Positions 1 to 8,130 are shown, numbered from the stretch's first letter. The stretch is 64,000 bases of DNA from Actinomadura meyerae (GCF_900188445.1 NZ_FZOR01000014.1:1-64000); one strand, 5' to 3'. A program made the numbers and translations. Notes: generated by a model from the sequence alone, not told the origin.

Positions 1-91
1 CGCTTGGATCTGCTTGAGCCGTGTGCCGTGACGAATGGCACGCACGGTTCTGAGGGGGCGGGGACGCAGTAATGCGTCCCCGCTACCCGAC
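1..91 (+). mobile_element. Group II intron, 3' end (domains V and VI)
   Basis: Positions 16-50 fold as intron domain V. GAGCCGT (16-22) pairs with ACGGTTC (44-50), the two-nucleotide bulge is at 42-43, the AGC catalytic triad is at 17-19, and GTGCC (23-27) pairs with GGCAC (37-41). The loop GACGA (30-34) departs from the usual GAAA tetraloop. Positions 51-91 fold as domain VI: an 11-bp stem (58-68 with 73-83, loop GTAA), then a free A85 seven nucleotides from a 3' end that finishes in AC. These are the conserved terminal domains of bacterial group II introns. The ribozyme body and any reverse transcriptase lie left of the window. Position 91 as the splice site is inferred from the branch-point distance. 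Confidence 0.85.
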
Positions 92-632
92 CAAGACCTT
101 CACCGACTCGGAGGGGCGAGCCAGTGTCCTGAGGATGTACAGCGGCCAGCTGATCCCCGCTCTGCTGCAGACACCTGCGTACGCGCGGGCGCTCCTGATC
201 GAGGGGCGCGAACCGGGGATCGACGCAATGGTCGAGGCGCGCATGGCGCGGCAGAAGATCTTGACGAGGGACAGCCCCGCTGACCTCTGGGTGATCCTGG
301 CCGAGACGGCTCTGCCCTGCCTGGTCGGTGGGAGGACGGTCATGCGCGAGCAACTCGCGCGGCTCATCGAACTGTCCGAGCTTCCCAATGTGACCTTGCG
401 GATCGTCCCCAACACCGCAGGCGCCAACGCGGGTCTGGACGGGCCGTTCAAGGTCATCAGGGTCAAGGAGGGGCAGGTCGGCTACGTCGAGGCTCCCACT
501 GGCGGCCGGCTCGTCGCGGACGCCTCTGAAGTCGATGGGCTGCTAGACAGGTTCGACCGTATTGGGGCGGTTGCTCTCCCCGTAGACTCCAGTCGGAGTC
601 TGATCGAGCAACTGATGGAGACCATGACGTGA
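92..632 (+). CDS. DUF5753 regulator, 3' exon of an intron-split gene
   Basis: This exon encodes the DUF5753 domain, normally the C-terminal part of XRE-type actinomycete regulators whose helix-turn-helix is N-terminal. The hallmark GQLIPALLQTPAYARAL is present near the exon start. No helix-turn-helix is encoded in frame, and stops at 15-17 and 51-53 block the frame upstream. The missing part must be in a 5' exon left of the window. The ATG at 72 lies in the loop of intron domain VI and is not a natural start. The stop overlaps the DUF397 gene by GTGA, the usual partner arrangement. Without splicing the protein would lack DNA binding. Confidence 0.8.
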
Positions 633-826
633 CTTCCCCCCAGTGGCGTAAGAGCAGCCGGTCCAGCGATGGGACGAGCGGCAAGTGCGTGGAGGTCGCC
701 CGGCTCGACAACGCCATCGGACTGCGAGACAGCAAGGCCCCAGGCGGAAGCCATCTCTCGCTTACTGCGGAAGATTTCGCCAAGCTGATCGCCAGTGCGA
801 AGCGAGACGAGCTTGGCCTGAGGTGA
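629..826 (+). CDS. DUF397 domain protein
   Basis: This 65-residue protein has the DUF397 signatures WRKSSRS near the N-terminus, CVEVA around residue 21 and GLRDSKAP near residue 31. DUF397 proteins are small actinomycete partners of DUF5753 regulators and are usually encoded right behind them, as here (GTGA overlap, so translation is probably coupled). In well-studied pairs such as BldB/AbaA-like proteins they influence development or antibiotic production. Which process this copy affects cannot be told. Its expression depends on the intron-interrupted gene upstream. Confidence 0.85.
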   Translation: MTSPQWRKSSRSSDGTSGKCVEVARLDNAIGLRDSKAPGGSHLSLTAEDFAKLIASAKRDELGLR

Positions 827-1068
827 CGGAAGGGCCGGATAGAGCGTCCCTCGCTGCAGAAGGACTTCCCCGAGATGGTCCACAGCCGGGTTACCGCGCC
901 CCGATCGCCAGTGGTGATGGCCGCAAATGCCGCCTCGTGGCCGGTCTCTGCGAGCGGGACGCGGGGATGCGGTCCTGACGGTTCCACACGAGAGTCGTAA
1001 AGCTCACGGTCGAGGGCCCACGTACCTGGTCTTAAGCGGACTGCAAGGCATGGCTGCCGGCCTCGCAG

Positions 1069-1123
1069 TTGACTGGTGGTGTTAGACCACCTAGTCTGAA
1101 TCACAGAGTAGCAAAGTGATTCA
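1069..1123 (+). promoter_or_regulatory. Promoter with two inverted repeats, probable operator
   Basis: TTGACT (1069-1074), a 17-base spacer and TAGTCT (1092-1097) make a plausible promoter for the XRE/ImmA/PIN genes. Two inverted repeats overlap it: GGTGGT (1075-1080) with ACCACC (1086-1091) inside the spacer, and a perfect 8-bp pair TGAATCAC (1097-1104) with GTGATTCA (1116-1123) just before the ribosome binding site. Autorepression by the XRE protein is inferred. The stretch 827-1068 holds no convincing gene. Confidence 0.55.
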
Positions 1124-1132
1124 GGGGTGATC

Positions 1133-1471
1133 ATGGCAACGACGAATGTCGGCGCACTGATCGAGCGCGCCCGCGTGGCGGCTGGGCTGAGCCAACGGGG
1201 CCTCGCGGATGCAACCGGCATCTCCCAGCCCACTCTCTCGCGGATCATCTCCGGAGATCGGGTGGCGAAGATGCCAGAGATCGTGCTGATCGCTCAGGCG
1301 ACCGGTCACACGATCCCCCAACTCAGCGGCACCGGGACGGTGGCGGAGCGCGTGCAGTACGCGGCACGGGCGACGAACGGCTCCGGTATGGAGGAGATGC
1401 GCGAGGCGCTGCTGAGCTTCCTCGAACTGAACGACTACCTGGACGATCAGGCCGTTCCCGCGACGGTCTGA
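1133..1471 (+). CDS. XRE-family DNA-binding protein, first gene of ImmA/PIN module
   Basis: A Cro/C1-type helix-turn-helix occupies about residues 6-60 (LSQRGLADATGISQPTLSRI). The remaining 50 residues are a short helical tail. ATG 1133 is preferred over GTG 1127 because AGGGG (1123-1127) then has normal spacing. It is the first gene of a three-gene unit followed by a zinc peptidase and a PIN-like protein. XRE repressors paired with ImmA/IrrE peptidases are typically cleaved or relieved by the peptidase (ImmR/ImmA, DdrO/IrrE). The same relation here is inferred. The inverted repeats in its promoter are its likely binding sites. Confidence 0.85.
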   Translation: MATTNVGALIERARVAAGLSQRGLADATGISQPTLSRIISGDRVAKMPEIVLIAQATGHTIPQLSGTGTVAERVQYAARATNGSGMEEMREALLSFLELNDYLDDQAVPATV

Positions 1472-1489
1472 CCTGGAGGCCGGAGCACG

Positions 1490-2350
1490 GTGGACACCGA
1501 AACGGAAGGCCGCGCCGCCGCGCAGCGCTTCCGTCGTGAGCACCGTCTGGGGGTGCAGCCGCTCGGGGACCTGGTGACGGTCATCGAGCAGACGACGGGG
1601 GTGGACGTAGCGGTGCTCGACGTGGGCCCGGACGAGCACGGCCTGGCAATGCGGGACCCGGATAGCGGGGTCGTGTTCATCGGGGTCGCACGTACCGAGC
1701 ATCCGATGCGGCAACGCAGCACGCTCGCGCACGAACTCGCCCACGTCCTCTTCGAGGACTGGACTGACGCCGAGGTGGGCGACTGGAGCGAGGCATCCCC
1801 GAGGGAGGACAGGTGCCGCGCCTTCGCCCGGCACCTCCTCGTGCCCGTCGAGGGAGTGCGCGAGTTCCTGCGGGACGGGCAGGAGCTGACCTTGGCGTCG
1901 CTGTCGGCAGTGGTACAGCGGTTCCTGGTATCCCCCGCGATCGCCGCGATCGCCCTTGAGCAGGCCGGATACATTGACCACGCGACCAGCGAGGAGTGGG
2001 GGGAGTTCTACACCCCCCAGTTGGCAGCACGCTTCGGGTGGACCGACCAGTACCGCGCGTTGCAGGCGGAGTCCAGCAAGCGGCGGACACCGCAGCGGCT
2101 GCTCGCTCGCGCGATCAATGGCTACGCGATCGGAGTGCTGCCCGCCCAGGCCATAGCCACACTGCGGGGCATCACCCTTGCGGAGGCCGAGGCCGACCTG
2201 CGCGAAGCGGGCGTTGAGCCCACCGACACCACTGTCACCTGGGCCAAGGCCGCCGATCTTCCCGATGTGGACATGGATCTGTCCGACCTGGACGACGACA
2301 CACGGTATGAGGACGAGCCAGGAGCCGCGGCGAAGCGAGACCCGGGATGA
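1490..2350 (+). CDS. ImmA/IrrE-family metallo-endopeptidase
   Basis: This 286-residue protein has the zinc-protease motif HELAH (residues 81-85) in the setting RSTLAHELAHVLFED, typical of DUF955/ImmA-IrrE peptidases. The domain covers about residues 20-170. The C-terminal 110 residues are an uncharacterised extension ending in an acidic stretch. Known family members cut XRE-type repressors in response to DNA damage or other signals. The adjacent XRE gene, 18 bases upstream, is the obvious candidate substrate. It overlaps the next gene by ATGA, so peptidase and PIN-like protein are translationally coupled. The trigger is unknown. Confidence 0.9.
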   Translation: MDTETEGRAAAQRFRREHRLGVQPLGDLVTVIEQTTGVDVAVLDVGPDEHGLAMRDPDSGVVFIGVARTEHPMRQRSTLAHELAHVLFEDWTDAEVGDWSEASPREDRCRAFARHLLVPVEGVREFLRDGQELTLASLSAVVQRFLVSPAIAAIALEQAGYIDHATSEEWGEFYTPQLAARFGWTDQYRALQAESSKRRTPQRLLARAINGYAIGVLPAQAIATLRGITLAEAEADLREAGVEPTDTTVTWAKAADLPDVDMDLSDLDDDTRYEDEPGAAAKRDPG

Positions 2351-2967
2351 GGCACCGGCCCATCATCGACGCCGGCCCCGGACTCAACTTCTTTTCCATC
2401 AACAAGGAGCGCCTCCTCATCGGGACCCTGGGGCCACTGTGCGCACCGGAGACGGTCAAAAACGAACTGCTGCGTAAGTCCCGGCAGGACAACCGGTTCC
2501 GAAATGCCGTAAGGGTATGGAACAAACTGCCCGAACGCTACATGCGGGTTCTCTCCGACGACGTGACCCCTGAGCTGGCAGCAGTCGTCCACCGAATCAC
2601 CCGGCTCCCTCTGGAGGAGCGGCTGCGGCATTCGAAAGATCTCGGCGAAACGATGGTGATCGCGCATGCGGTCGTCGCCGCCCAAGCCGGCCACGAAGTG
2701 ATCGTGCTGATCGATGACGGGCCCGGCGCGCGGGTCGCAGAGGCGGAGAGCAACCGCCTGAGGCTTCTCCGCGACGGCGGCGCCCGTGTCGGAGCCTTGC
2801 GTCTGGCCAGCACACTGACCGTCCTAGAGAAGGCCGCAGGCGGACAATACCTTCCGGACCGTGGAGCGATGCGCACCGTCTACGACCGCCTCCGCCAACT
2901 CGACGACGGACTGCCGCCTCTCGAAACCACGAACCTCTTGTCCGCTGCCCTCTGGCCCTCGCAGTGA
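2347..2967 (+). CDS. PIN-like domain protein, putative nuclease effector
   Basis: The start IIDAGPGLNFF (Asp8) and the later DLGETMVIAHAV and VLIDDGPGARVA segments fit a PIN-like fold, with acidic residues where PIN nucleases bind metal. It has 206 residues, longer than VapC toxins (about 130). PIN domains cut RNA in toxin-antitoxin and stress systems. Activity here is inferred from fold pattern and context. It is the last gene of the XRE / ImmA-IrrE / PIN operon, which suggests a regulated effector released when the repressor is cleaved. No VapB-like antitoxin is encoded beside it. Confidence 0.6.
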   Translation: MRHRPIIDAGPGLNFFSINKERLLIGTLGPLCAPETVKNELLRKSRQDNRFRNAVRVWNKLPERYMRVLSDDVTPELAAVVHRITRLPLEERLRHSKDLGETMVIAHAVVAAQAGHEVIVLIDDGPGARVAEAESNRLRLLRDGGARVGALRLASTLTVLEKAAGGQYLPDRGAMRTVYDRLRQLDDGLPPLETTNLLSAALWPSQ

Positions 2968-3263
2968 CCTCGCCGCCCCTTTCTTCGCGACGGCCTCGTC
3001 TTCGTCGGCTGCACTGAGCACCACTGCCCGTGCCCCACTGCGGCGGGTTACTGTCCACGGCGTCTCGCTCTACAGAGACGGTAACGCCCTCCGCACACCT
3101 CGTGCGCTCGGGCCGTCCCCCGTCCAGCTCGCCGCGCGGCGCACGCATGTCCAAAGGGGTGCTCCAGTAGCGCCTTGTTCCACACTCACCCAACCGGTTG
3201 GGTGAGGCGGCCGAATCGTGTCATCTGTTGCTGGATTCCGACGAGCATCTCGATGACAAAAGA
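2968..3263. other. Intergenic stretch without a convincing gene
   Basis: About 300 bases between the PIN-like gene and the tRNA-Ala terminator. Short open frames occur, but none has a ribosome binding site or recognisable protein. CCAACCGGTTGG (3189-3200) is a 12-bp perfect palindrome of unknown meaning. Confidence 0.5.
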
Positions 3264-3303
3264 TCAAGGGCCTGATCGGAGTGTGCTCCGATCAGGCCCT
3301 TGA
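3264..3303 (-). terminator. Rho-independent terminator of tRNA-Ala
   Basis: The arms 3264-3281 and 3286-3303 are perfect 18-bp complements around a TGTG loop. On the minus strand the hairpin is followed by GATCTTTTGTC, so it ends the tRNA-Ala transcript. It may also stop transcripts arriving from the left. Confidence 0.85.
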
Positions 3304-3315
3304 CCTGCGGTTCGT

Positions 3316-3392
3316 TGGTGGAGCTGAGGGGATTTGAACCCCTGACCCCCTCGATGCGAACGAGGTGCGCTACCGGACTGCGCTACAGCCCC
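3316..3392 (-). tRNA. tRNA-Ala(CGC)
   Basis: On the minus strand GGGGCTG (from 3392) pairs with CAGCTCC. The anticodon stem CCTCG/CGAGG encloses loop TTCGCAT, giving anticodon CGC for alanine GCG codons, and the T-loop is TTCAAAT. CCA is encoded (3318-3316). TAACCT (3410-3405) lies at -10 distance upstream and the strong terminator follows. Confidence 0.95.
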
Positions 3393-3439
3393 AACGACTC
3401 CGTAAGGTTAGCAAACATCGGGGGGTGCTCGCGCCTCGG

Positions 3440-3955
3440 TTACTCGCCGACGGCCCGGCGGTCGTCGGCGTACTGGTCGAAGACCTCGTCGGGGGTGACG
3501 AGTTCGATGACCTCGGCGGGTTCGGTCTCCTCGGCGGCGCGGCGGGCCTCGAGGGCGCGGGCGCGCGCGGCGGCGGCGCGGGCGGCCTCGGTGCGGCGGC
3601 GGGCGGCGTCCATGCCCACGGCCACGCGCAGCAGGACCAGGTGGCCGGCCAGCAGGGCGGCCGGGGGCAGGGTGACCCACCAGGGGGCGACGCCGGACGC
3701 GACGACGGCGGCGGCGGTGACGAGCAGCGCGGTGAGGCCCGTGGTGCGGCGGCGGCGCCGGGCGATGACGGTGGCGCGGGTCACGCGGCGGCGGGGCCTC
3801 GGGGCCGTGGTCTCCTCCGGCTCCTCGGCCTCCTCGTCGCGCTTGTGGAGCAGCCGGGAGATCCCGGTCGCCTCGGTGTCGCGGCGCAGCCACATGGGTA
3901 CCAGGACGACCGCCCAGACGGCGACGATGGCGAGGTAGAGAACGGTGCTGCTCAC
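3440..3955 (-). CDS. SepX-like actinobacterial membrane protein
   Basis: This 171-residue membrane protein has one N-terminal transmembrane helix ending in VPMWLRR, an arginine-rich linker (residues 50-75), a second hydrophobic pair around residues 75-112 and a charged, alanine-rich C-terminus likely to be a coiled coil. GTG 3955 is preferred over GTG 3964 because GGTGGGG precedes it. The N-terminus resembles the SepX family (Streptomyces cell-division membrane proteins), which as I recall is often encoded next to a GNAT gene and tRNA-Ala, as here. SepX organises septa with DivIVA. The assignment rests on remembered sequence pattern and synteny. Confidence 0.55.
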   Translation of the reverse strand: MSSTVLYLAIVAVWAVVLVPMWLRRDTEATGISRLLHKRDEEAEEPEETTAPRPRRRVTRATVIARRRRRTTGLTALLVTAAAVVASGVAPWWVTLPPAALLAGHLVLLRVAVGMDAARRRTEAARAAAARARALEARRAAEETEPAEVIELVTPDEVFDQYADDRRAVGE

Positions 3956-4170
3956 CGGCCCCACCGTCCCAGGGCACGCTCGGTAGGCGGGCCGACTTTC
4001 GGCGCGCGAACGTGCAATGGGAGCAGGGTCACGCCCCGCACGGTACGAGGGGCTGTCAGAGGTTGACGAGCATAAGGGGCGGTGTGTCGCGAGATCGATC
4101 TCGCCGTTACTCTCCGTTTGCCCGGCCTTCTCGTTCGCAGGATTCTTACGGCCGGAAAGTCACGGGCGGC

Positions 4171-4800
4171 TCAGCCGCCGCGGGGAAATGCCTGTTTGCG
4201 GTCGGCGAGCCAGCGTGCGCGCAGGCCGCCGGGCACGTCCTCGACGGTGAGGGCGTAGCAGATGTGGTCGCGCCAGGCGCCGTCGATGTGAAGGTGGCGG
4301 CGCCGAATTCCCTCTTCCCGGAATCCGAGCTTTTCCACGACGCGGCGGCTGGCGGCGTTCTCCGGGCGGATATTCGCTTCGAGGCGGTGCAGGCCGACGG
4401 TGAAGAAACAGTGGTCGACGGCGAGGGCGACGGCGGTCGGAATGAGGCCGCGTCCGGCCACCCGCTTGTCGACCCAGTAGCCGATCTGCGCGGAGCGGGC
4501 CGAGCCCCAGACGATCGCGCCGATCGTGAGCTGGCCGGCGAAGTCGTCGTCGTGGGTGACGACCCAGGGCAGGGCGAGGCCCTGCCGGGCCTCGCGGCGC
4601 ATCGTGTGCACCATGCTGATGTAGGGCCCGAGGCCGCTGCGGAACAGCGGTGTCTCGGGGTTGGTGGGCTCCCATGGGCGGAGCCAGTCGGCGTTGCGGA
4701 CGCGCAGTTCGCGCCAGGCGGCGGCGTCGCGGTGCCGCAGCGGGCGCAGCCCGACGGGACCCTCGGTCAGCGTGACCGGCCATCCCCGTAGACGTTCCAC
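4171..4800 (-). CDS. GNAT acetyltransferase, RimJ/RimL type
   Basis: This 209-residue protein has the layout of RimJ/RimL-type N-acetyltransferases. GLRPLRHRDAAAW opens the fold, IGYWVDKRVAGRGLIPTAV is the acetyl-CoA pyrophosphate-binding region (about residues 125-145), and NAASRRVVEKLGFREEG near residue 165 is the classic C-terminal GNAT motif. Close relatives acetylate protein N-termini or small amines. The substrate cannot be read from sequence. It sits upstream of the SepX-like gene on the same strand with a 215-base gap containing the 16-bp palindrome GCGAGATCGATCTCGC (4089-4104), so the two may be transcribed separately. Confidence 0.85.
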   Translation of the reverse strand: MERLRGWPVTLTEGPVGLRPLRHRDAAAWRELRVRNADWLRPWEPTNPETPLFRSGLGPYISMVHTMRREARQGLALPWVVTHDDDFAGQLTIGAIVWGSARSAQIGYWVDKRVAGRGLIPTAVALAVDHCFFTVGLHRLEANIRPENAASRRVVEKLGFREEGIRRRHLHIDGAWRDHICYALTVEDVPGGLRARWLADRKQAFPRGG

Positions 4801-4874
4801 GGTTCCATGATTCCCTTGTCGGACGCCTGGACGCCATCAATTCTCGCCGAGAATTCGGGCACCCGGGACGTTCG

Positions 4875-5990
4875 TCACAGTCGGCGCCCGCGCCGCATCA
4901 CCCAGTCGACCCGGAGGTCGTCGTCGAGGACGACCAGATCGGCGTCTTTGCCGGGTTCGAGGGAGCCGGTGCGGCCGTCCACGCCGAGCGCGCGGGCGGG
5001 GACGAGCGAGGCGGCGCGGGCGGCGTCCTCGATCGGCAGGCCGAGGCTGGTGACGGCGAGGCGGAACGCGTCCGCCATGGTGATCGTGCTGCCGGCGATG
5101 GACGTCCCGCCGGCGAGGACGGCGCGGCCGTCGCGGACCTCGACGTCCATGACGCCGAGGCGGTAGGAGCCGTCGCCCATGCCGGTGGCGGCCATGGCGT
5201 CGGTGATCAGCGCGACGCGGTGGCCGGCGGCGAACGCCAGGCGCGCCACGGCCGGCTCCACGTGGACGCCGTCGTTGATCAGCTCGACGGTGACCCGGGG
5301 GTCGTTGAGCGCGGCGGCGATCGGTCCGCCCTCGCGGTGGTGCAGCGGACGCATCGCGTTGAACAGGTGGGTCGCGACGCGGGCGCCGGCGTCGAACGCG
5401 GCGCGGACGGTGGCGCCGTCGGCCTCGGTGTGGCCGACGGCGGCGATGACGCCGGCGTCGACGGCGTCCCGGACGAGGTCGAGGCCGCCGGGCAGCTCCG
5501 GCGCGAGGGTGATCATGCGCAGGTGGCCGCGGCCGAGCCGGACGAGGCGCGCGAACTCGGCGGGGTCGGGGTCGCGCAGCAGCGCCGGGTCGTGGGCGCC
5601 GCAGCGGTCGCGGGACAGGTAGGGGCCCTCCAGGTGGATCCCGGCGATCACGCCGTCCGCGGCGAGGTCGGCGAGGCCGGTGACGGCGTCGGCGAGTTCG
5701 GCGGTGCTGCCGGTGACCAGGCTCGCGATCGTGGTGGTGGTGCCGTGGGCCAGGTGGAAGGACGCGACGCGGTGCGCCTCGTCGGGGCGCTGGTAGGACG
5801 CGCCCGCGCCGCCGTGGACGTGCATGTCCACGAATCCGGGGACGACGTGCCGCCCGGCGAGGTCGATCTCCTCGCCCGCCCCGGCGGCGACGATCCTGCC
5901 GTCGGCGATGTGCAGGTCCCCGTGCCGGACGCCGTCCGGCAGGACGATGCGGGCGTTGGTCAGGGTCAGCCCGGTGGCCGGCTTCGTCAT
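4875..5990 (-). CDS. nagA: N-acetylglucosamine-6-phosphate deacetylase
   Basis: This 371-residue amidohydrolase removes acetate from GlcNAc-6-phosphate in amino-sugar catabolism and cell-wall recycling. Visible features are the metal and entry motif DMHVHGG (about residue 55), HLEGPYLS with the metal-binding Glu (about residue 120), HLFNAMRPLHHREGG (about residue 205) and the catalytic Asp in LITDAMAATGMG (about residue 265). Length is normal for NagA. The gene diverges from a DeoR-family regulator, with both starts about 140 bases apart, so the regulator probably controls it. No nagB is nearby. Confidence 0.93.
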   Translation of the reverse strand: MTKPATGLTLTNARIVLPDGVRHGDLHIADGRIVAAGAGEEIDLAGRHVVPGFVDMHVHGGAGASYQRPDEAHRVASFHLAHGTTTTIASLVTGSTAELADAVTGLADLAADGVIAGIHLEGPYLSRDRCGAHDPALLRDPDPAEFARLVRLGRGHLRMITLAPELPGGLDLVRDAVDAGVIAAVGHTEADGATVRAAFDAGARVATHLFNAMRPLHHREGGPIAAALNDPRVTVELINDGVHVEPAVARLAFAAGHRVALITDAMAATGMGDGSYRLGVMDVEVRDGRAVLAGGTSIAGSTITMADAFRLAVTSLGLPIEDAARAASLVPARALGVDGRTGSLEPGKDADLVVLDDDLRVDWVMRRGRRL

Positions 5991-6133
5991 GGGACTCCTT
6001 CACTGCGCGCCTCTGCTCGTTGCTGATTGTTCCACTGCCGTAACGAGCAGGTAGAGCCAGGGGAGCGCAGGGCTAGAATCCATCGATGACCTCCGCCCCG
6101 GACAGTCCCCCACCCGCTGGAAAGGGGGCCGGT

Positions 6134-6919
6134 GTGACCCGGCACGAGCGCTGGAACGCGCTGCTCGAACTGCTCGCGGGCGCGGGCCGGCTGACGGTCG
6201 AGGAGGCGGCCCGGCGGATGGGGGTGTCGGCGGCGACGATCCGCCGCGACTTCGACCAGCTCGCGCAGCAGCAGATGCTGACCCGCACCCGCGGCGGCGC
6301 GGTGGCGCAGAGCGTCAGCTACGACCTGCCGCTGCGCTACAAGGCGGCGCGGCACGCGTCGGAGAAGCAGCGGATCGCGGCGGCGACCGCGGAGCTGGCC
6401 GTGCCGGGGTCGATCATCGGGCTGAACGGCGGGACGACGACCTCGGAGGTCGCCCGGGTCCTCGCCACCCGCGCCGACCTGCACGCCGAGGGGGCGACCC
6501 CGGCGCTGACGATCGTGACGAACGCGCTGAACATCGGCAACGAGCTGGCCGTCCGGCCGCATGTGAAGATCGTGCTGACCGGCGGGGTGCCGCGGCCGCA
6601 GTCCTACGAGCTGACCGGGCCGCTGGCCACCGGGATCTTCGACCAGGTGACGCTGGACGTCGCGATCATCGGGGTGAACGGGGTGGACGCCCGGCACGGC
6701 GCGACCTGCCACAACGAGGGCGAGGCCGACGTGAACCGGCTGATGGCCGAGCGCGCCGAGCAGGTCGTCGTGGTGGCGGACGGCTCCAAGGTCGGGCACC
6801 GGGCGTTCGCCCGGATCTGCGCGGTCGGCGACATCGACGTCCTGGTCACGGACGAGACGGTGCCGGACGCGGAGGTCGCGGCCTTCACCGAGGCCGGCGT
6901 CCGCGTGATCCGGGCCTAG
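6134..6919 (+). CDS. DeoR/GlpR-family transcriptional regulator
   Basis: A DeoR-type winged helix at the N-terminus (LTVEEAARRMGVSAATIRRDF) is followed by a sugar-phosphate sensor domain with GLNGGTTTSEVAR and VADGSKVG motifs. GTG 6134 is preferred over ATG 6086 because AAAGGGGG (6120-6127) sits at the right distance, giving 261 residues. Family members bind phosphorylated sugars and repress sugar catabolism genes. Divergence from nagA suggests that amino-sugar phosphates are the signal. Confidence 0.85.
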   Translation: MTRHERWNALLELLAGAGRLTVEEAARRMGVSAATIRRDFDQLAQQQMLTRTRGGAVAQSVSYDLPLRYKAARHASEKQRIAAATAELAVPGSIIGLNGGTTTSEVARVLATRADLHAEGATPALTIVTNALNIGNELAVRPHVKIVLTGGVPRPQSYELTGPLATGIFDQVTLDVAIIGVNGVDARHGATCHNEGEADVNRLMAERAEQVVVVADGSKVGHRAFARICAVGDIDVLVTDETVPDAEVAAFTEAGVRVIRA

Positions 6920-6936
6920 CGAGCGCCCCGCGCCGC

Positions 6937-8130
6937 TCACGCGAGGGCCAGCAGGTGCAGGGCGAGCCGCGCGGATCCGGCGCCCTCCTGTTCGGCGATG
7001 GCCAGCGCGGCGGGGACGTCGAGATCGTCCAGAAGCGCCTGCGTCACGGCCTCCTCGGCGGTGGCGGACGCGGTGCGCCGCCCGGCCGCGGTGTGGAGCC
7101 GGTCCAGGAAGGCGGCGGCCTCGTCGAGGGCCTCCGGGGTGTAGTCCCAGGCGTGCCTCCAGGGCTCGCTGATCAGCATGAGCCGGACGGCGGCGCCCGG
7201 GTGGTCCGGGACGAGGTCGGAGACGAGCACCAGGTTCCCGGTGGACTTGGCCATCTTCCGGCCGTCCCGGCGGACCATGCCGACGTGCAGCCAGGCGCGA
7301 GAGAAGGGCCGCACCCCGGTCAGCGCCTCGGCCATGGCGGCCTCGTAGGCGTGGTGCGGGAAGCACAGGTCGGTGCCGCCGCAGTGCAGGTCGATCGCGG
7401 GGCCGAAGACGGTCATGGCCATCGCGGCGCACTCGGCGTGCCAGCCGGGGCGGCCGGGGCCCCACGGGCTGGGCCAGGCGGGCTCGCCCGCGCGCGACGG
7501 CCGCCATACGGCCACGTCGAACGGATGCTCCTTGTCGGGGTCGCCGGGTTCGTCGCCGTACTCGTCCAGCAGCGCGCGCGCCTCCTCCTCGCCGACTCCC
7601 ACCCGTCCGGGGACGTCGGCGCCGCGGAAGCGCACCGCGCCGTCCCGCAGGTAGGCGCGGCCGGACGCGAGGAGGCCCTGCGCGAGCGCGATGACCTCCC
7701 GGACATGGTTGTGCGCCCGCGGCTGGTGGTCGACGGCGTGGACGCCGAGCACGTCGAGGTCGCGTTCGAAGTAGTACTGCTGGACGGCGGCGAAGCTGTC
7801 GTAGGGGCTGCCGGCGCGGTGCGCGGCCTGGTCCAGCACGTCGTCGACGTCGGTGACGTTGCGGCAGACGCGCACGCCCACGCCGGCGTGCCGCAGGACG
7901 CGGGCGGCGATGTCGGCCCAGACGAAGGTGCGCGCGTGGCCGAGATGGGTCGCGTCGTACGGGGTGATGCCGCAGACGTACATGCGGGCGGGCCCGGCGA
8001 CGGGCAGCGGGCGGCCGCCGAGCCGGAGGGTGCGGCCGGGCGCGCCGGTTCCGGTCGCGCCGGTTCCGGTCGCGGGCGCGCCGGATCCGGCCGAAGGTGC
8101 GCCGGCGTTCGCGGGTGCGGTGGAGTCCAC
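6937..8130 (-). CDS. Class I cysteine ligase, MshC/CysS-like
   Basis: This 397-residue class I aminoacyl-tRNA-synthetase-fold ligase has YVCGITPYDATHLGHA (about residue 51, the HIGH-type motif with zinc ligand Cys53), a second zinc Cys in HAECAAMA, the FPHH histidines, and KMAKSTGN as its KMSKS loop. The start motif and GGTDLCFPHH are closest to MshC, which joins cysteine to GlcN-inositol in mycothiol synthesis, but the usual MshC N-terminus is replaced by an Ala/Gly/Thr-rich stretch. It could be MshC, a second CysS or a paralogue making a different cysteinyl product. GTG 8130 follows GAGGA at 10-base spacing. Confidence 0.7.
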   Translation of the reverse strand: MDSTAPANAGAPSAGSGAPATGTGATGTGAPGRTLRLGGRPLPVAGPARMYVCGITPYDATHLGHARTFVWADIAARVLRHAGVGVRVCRNVTDVDDVLDQAAHRAGSPYDSFAAVQQYYFERDLDVLGVHAVDHQPRAHNHVREVIALAQGLLASGRAYLRDGAVRFRGADVPGRVGVGEEEARALLDEYGDEPGDPDKEHPFDVAVWRPSRAGEPAWPSPWGPGRPGWHAECAAMAMTVFGPAIDLHCGGTDLCFPHHAYEAAMAEALTGVRPFSRAWLHVGMVRRDGRKMAKSTGNLVLVSDLVPDHPGAAVRLMLISEPWRHAWDYTPEALDEAAAFLDRLHTAAGRRTASATAEEAVTQALLDDLDVPAALAIAEQEGAGSARLALHLLALA

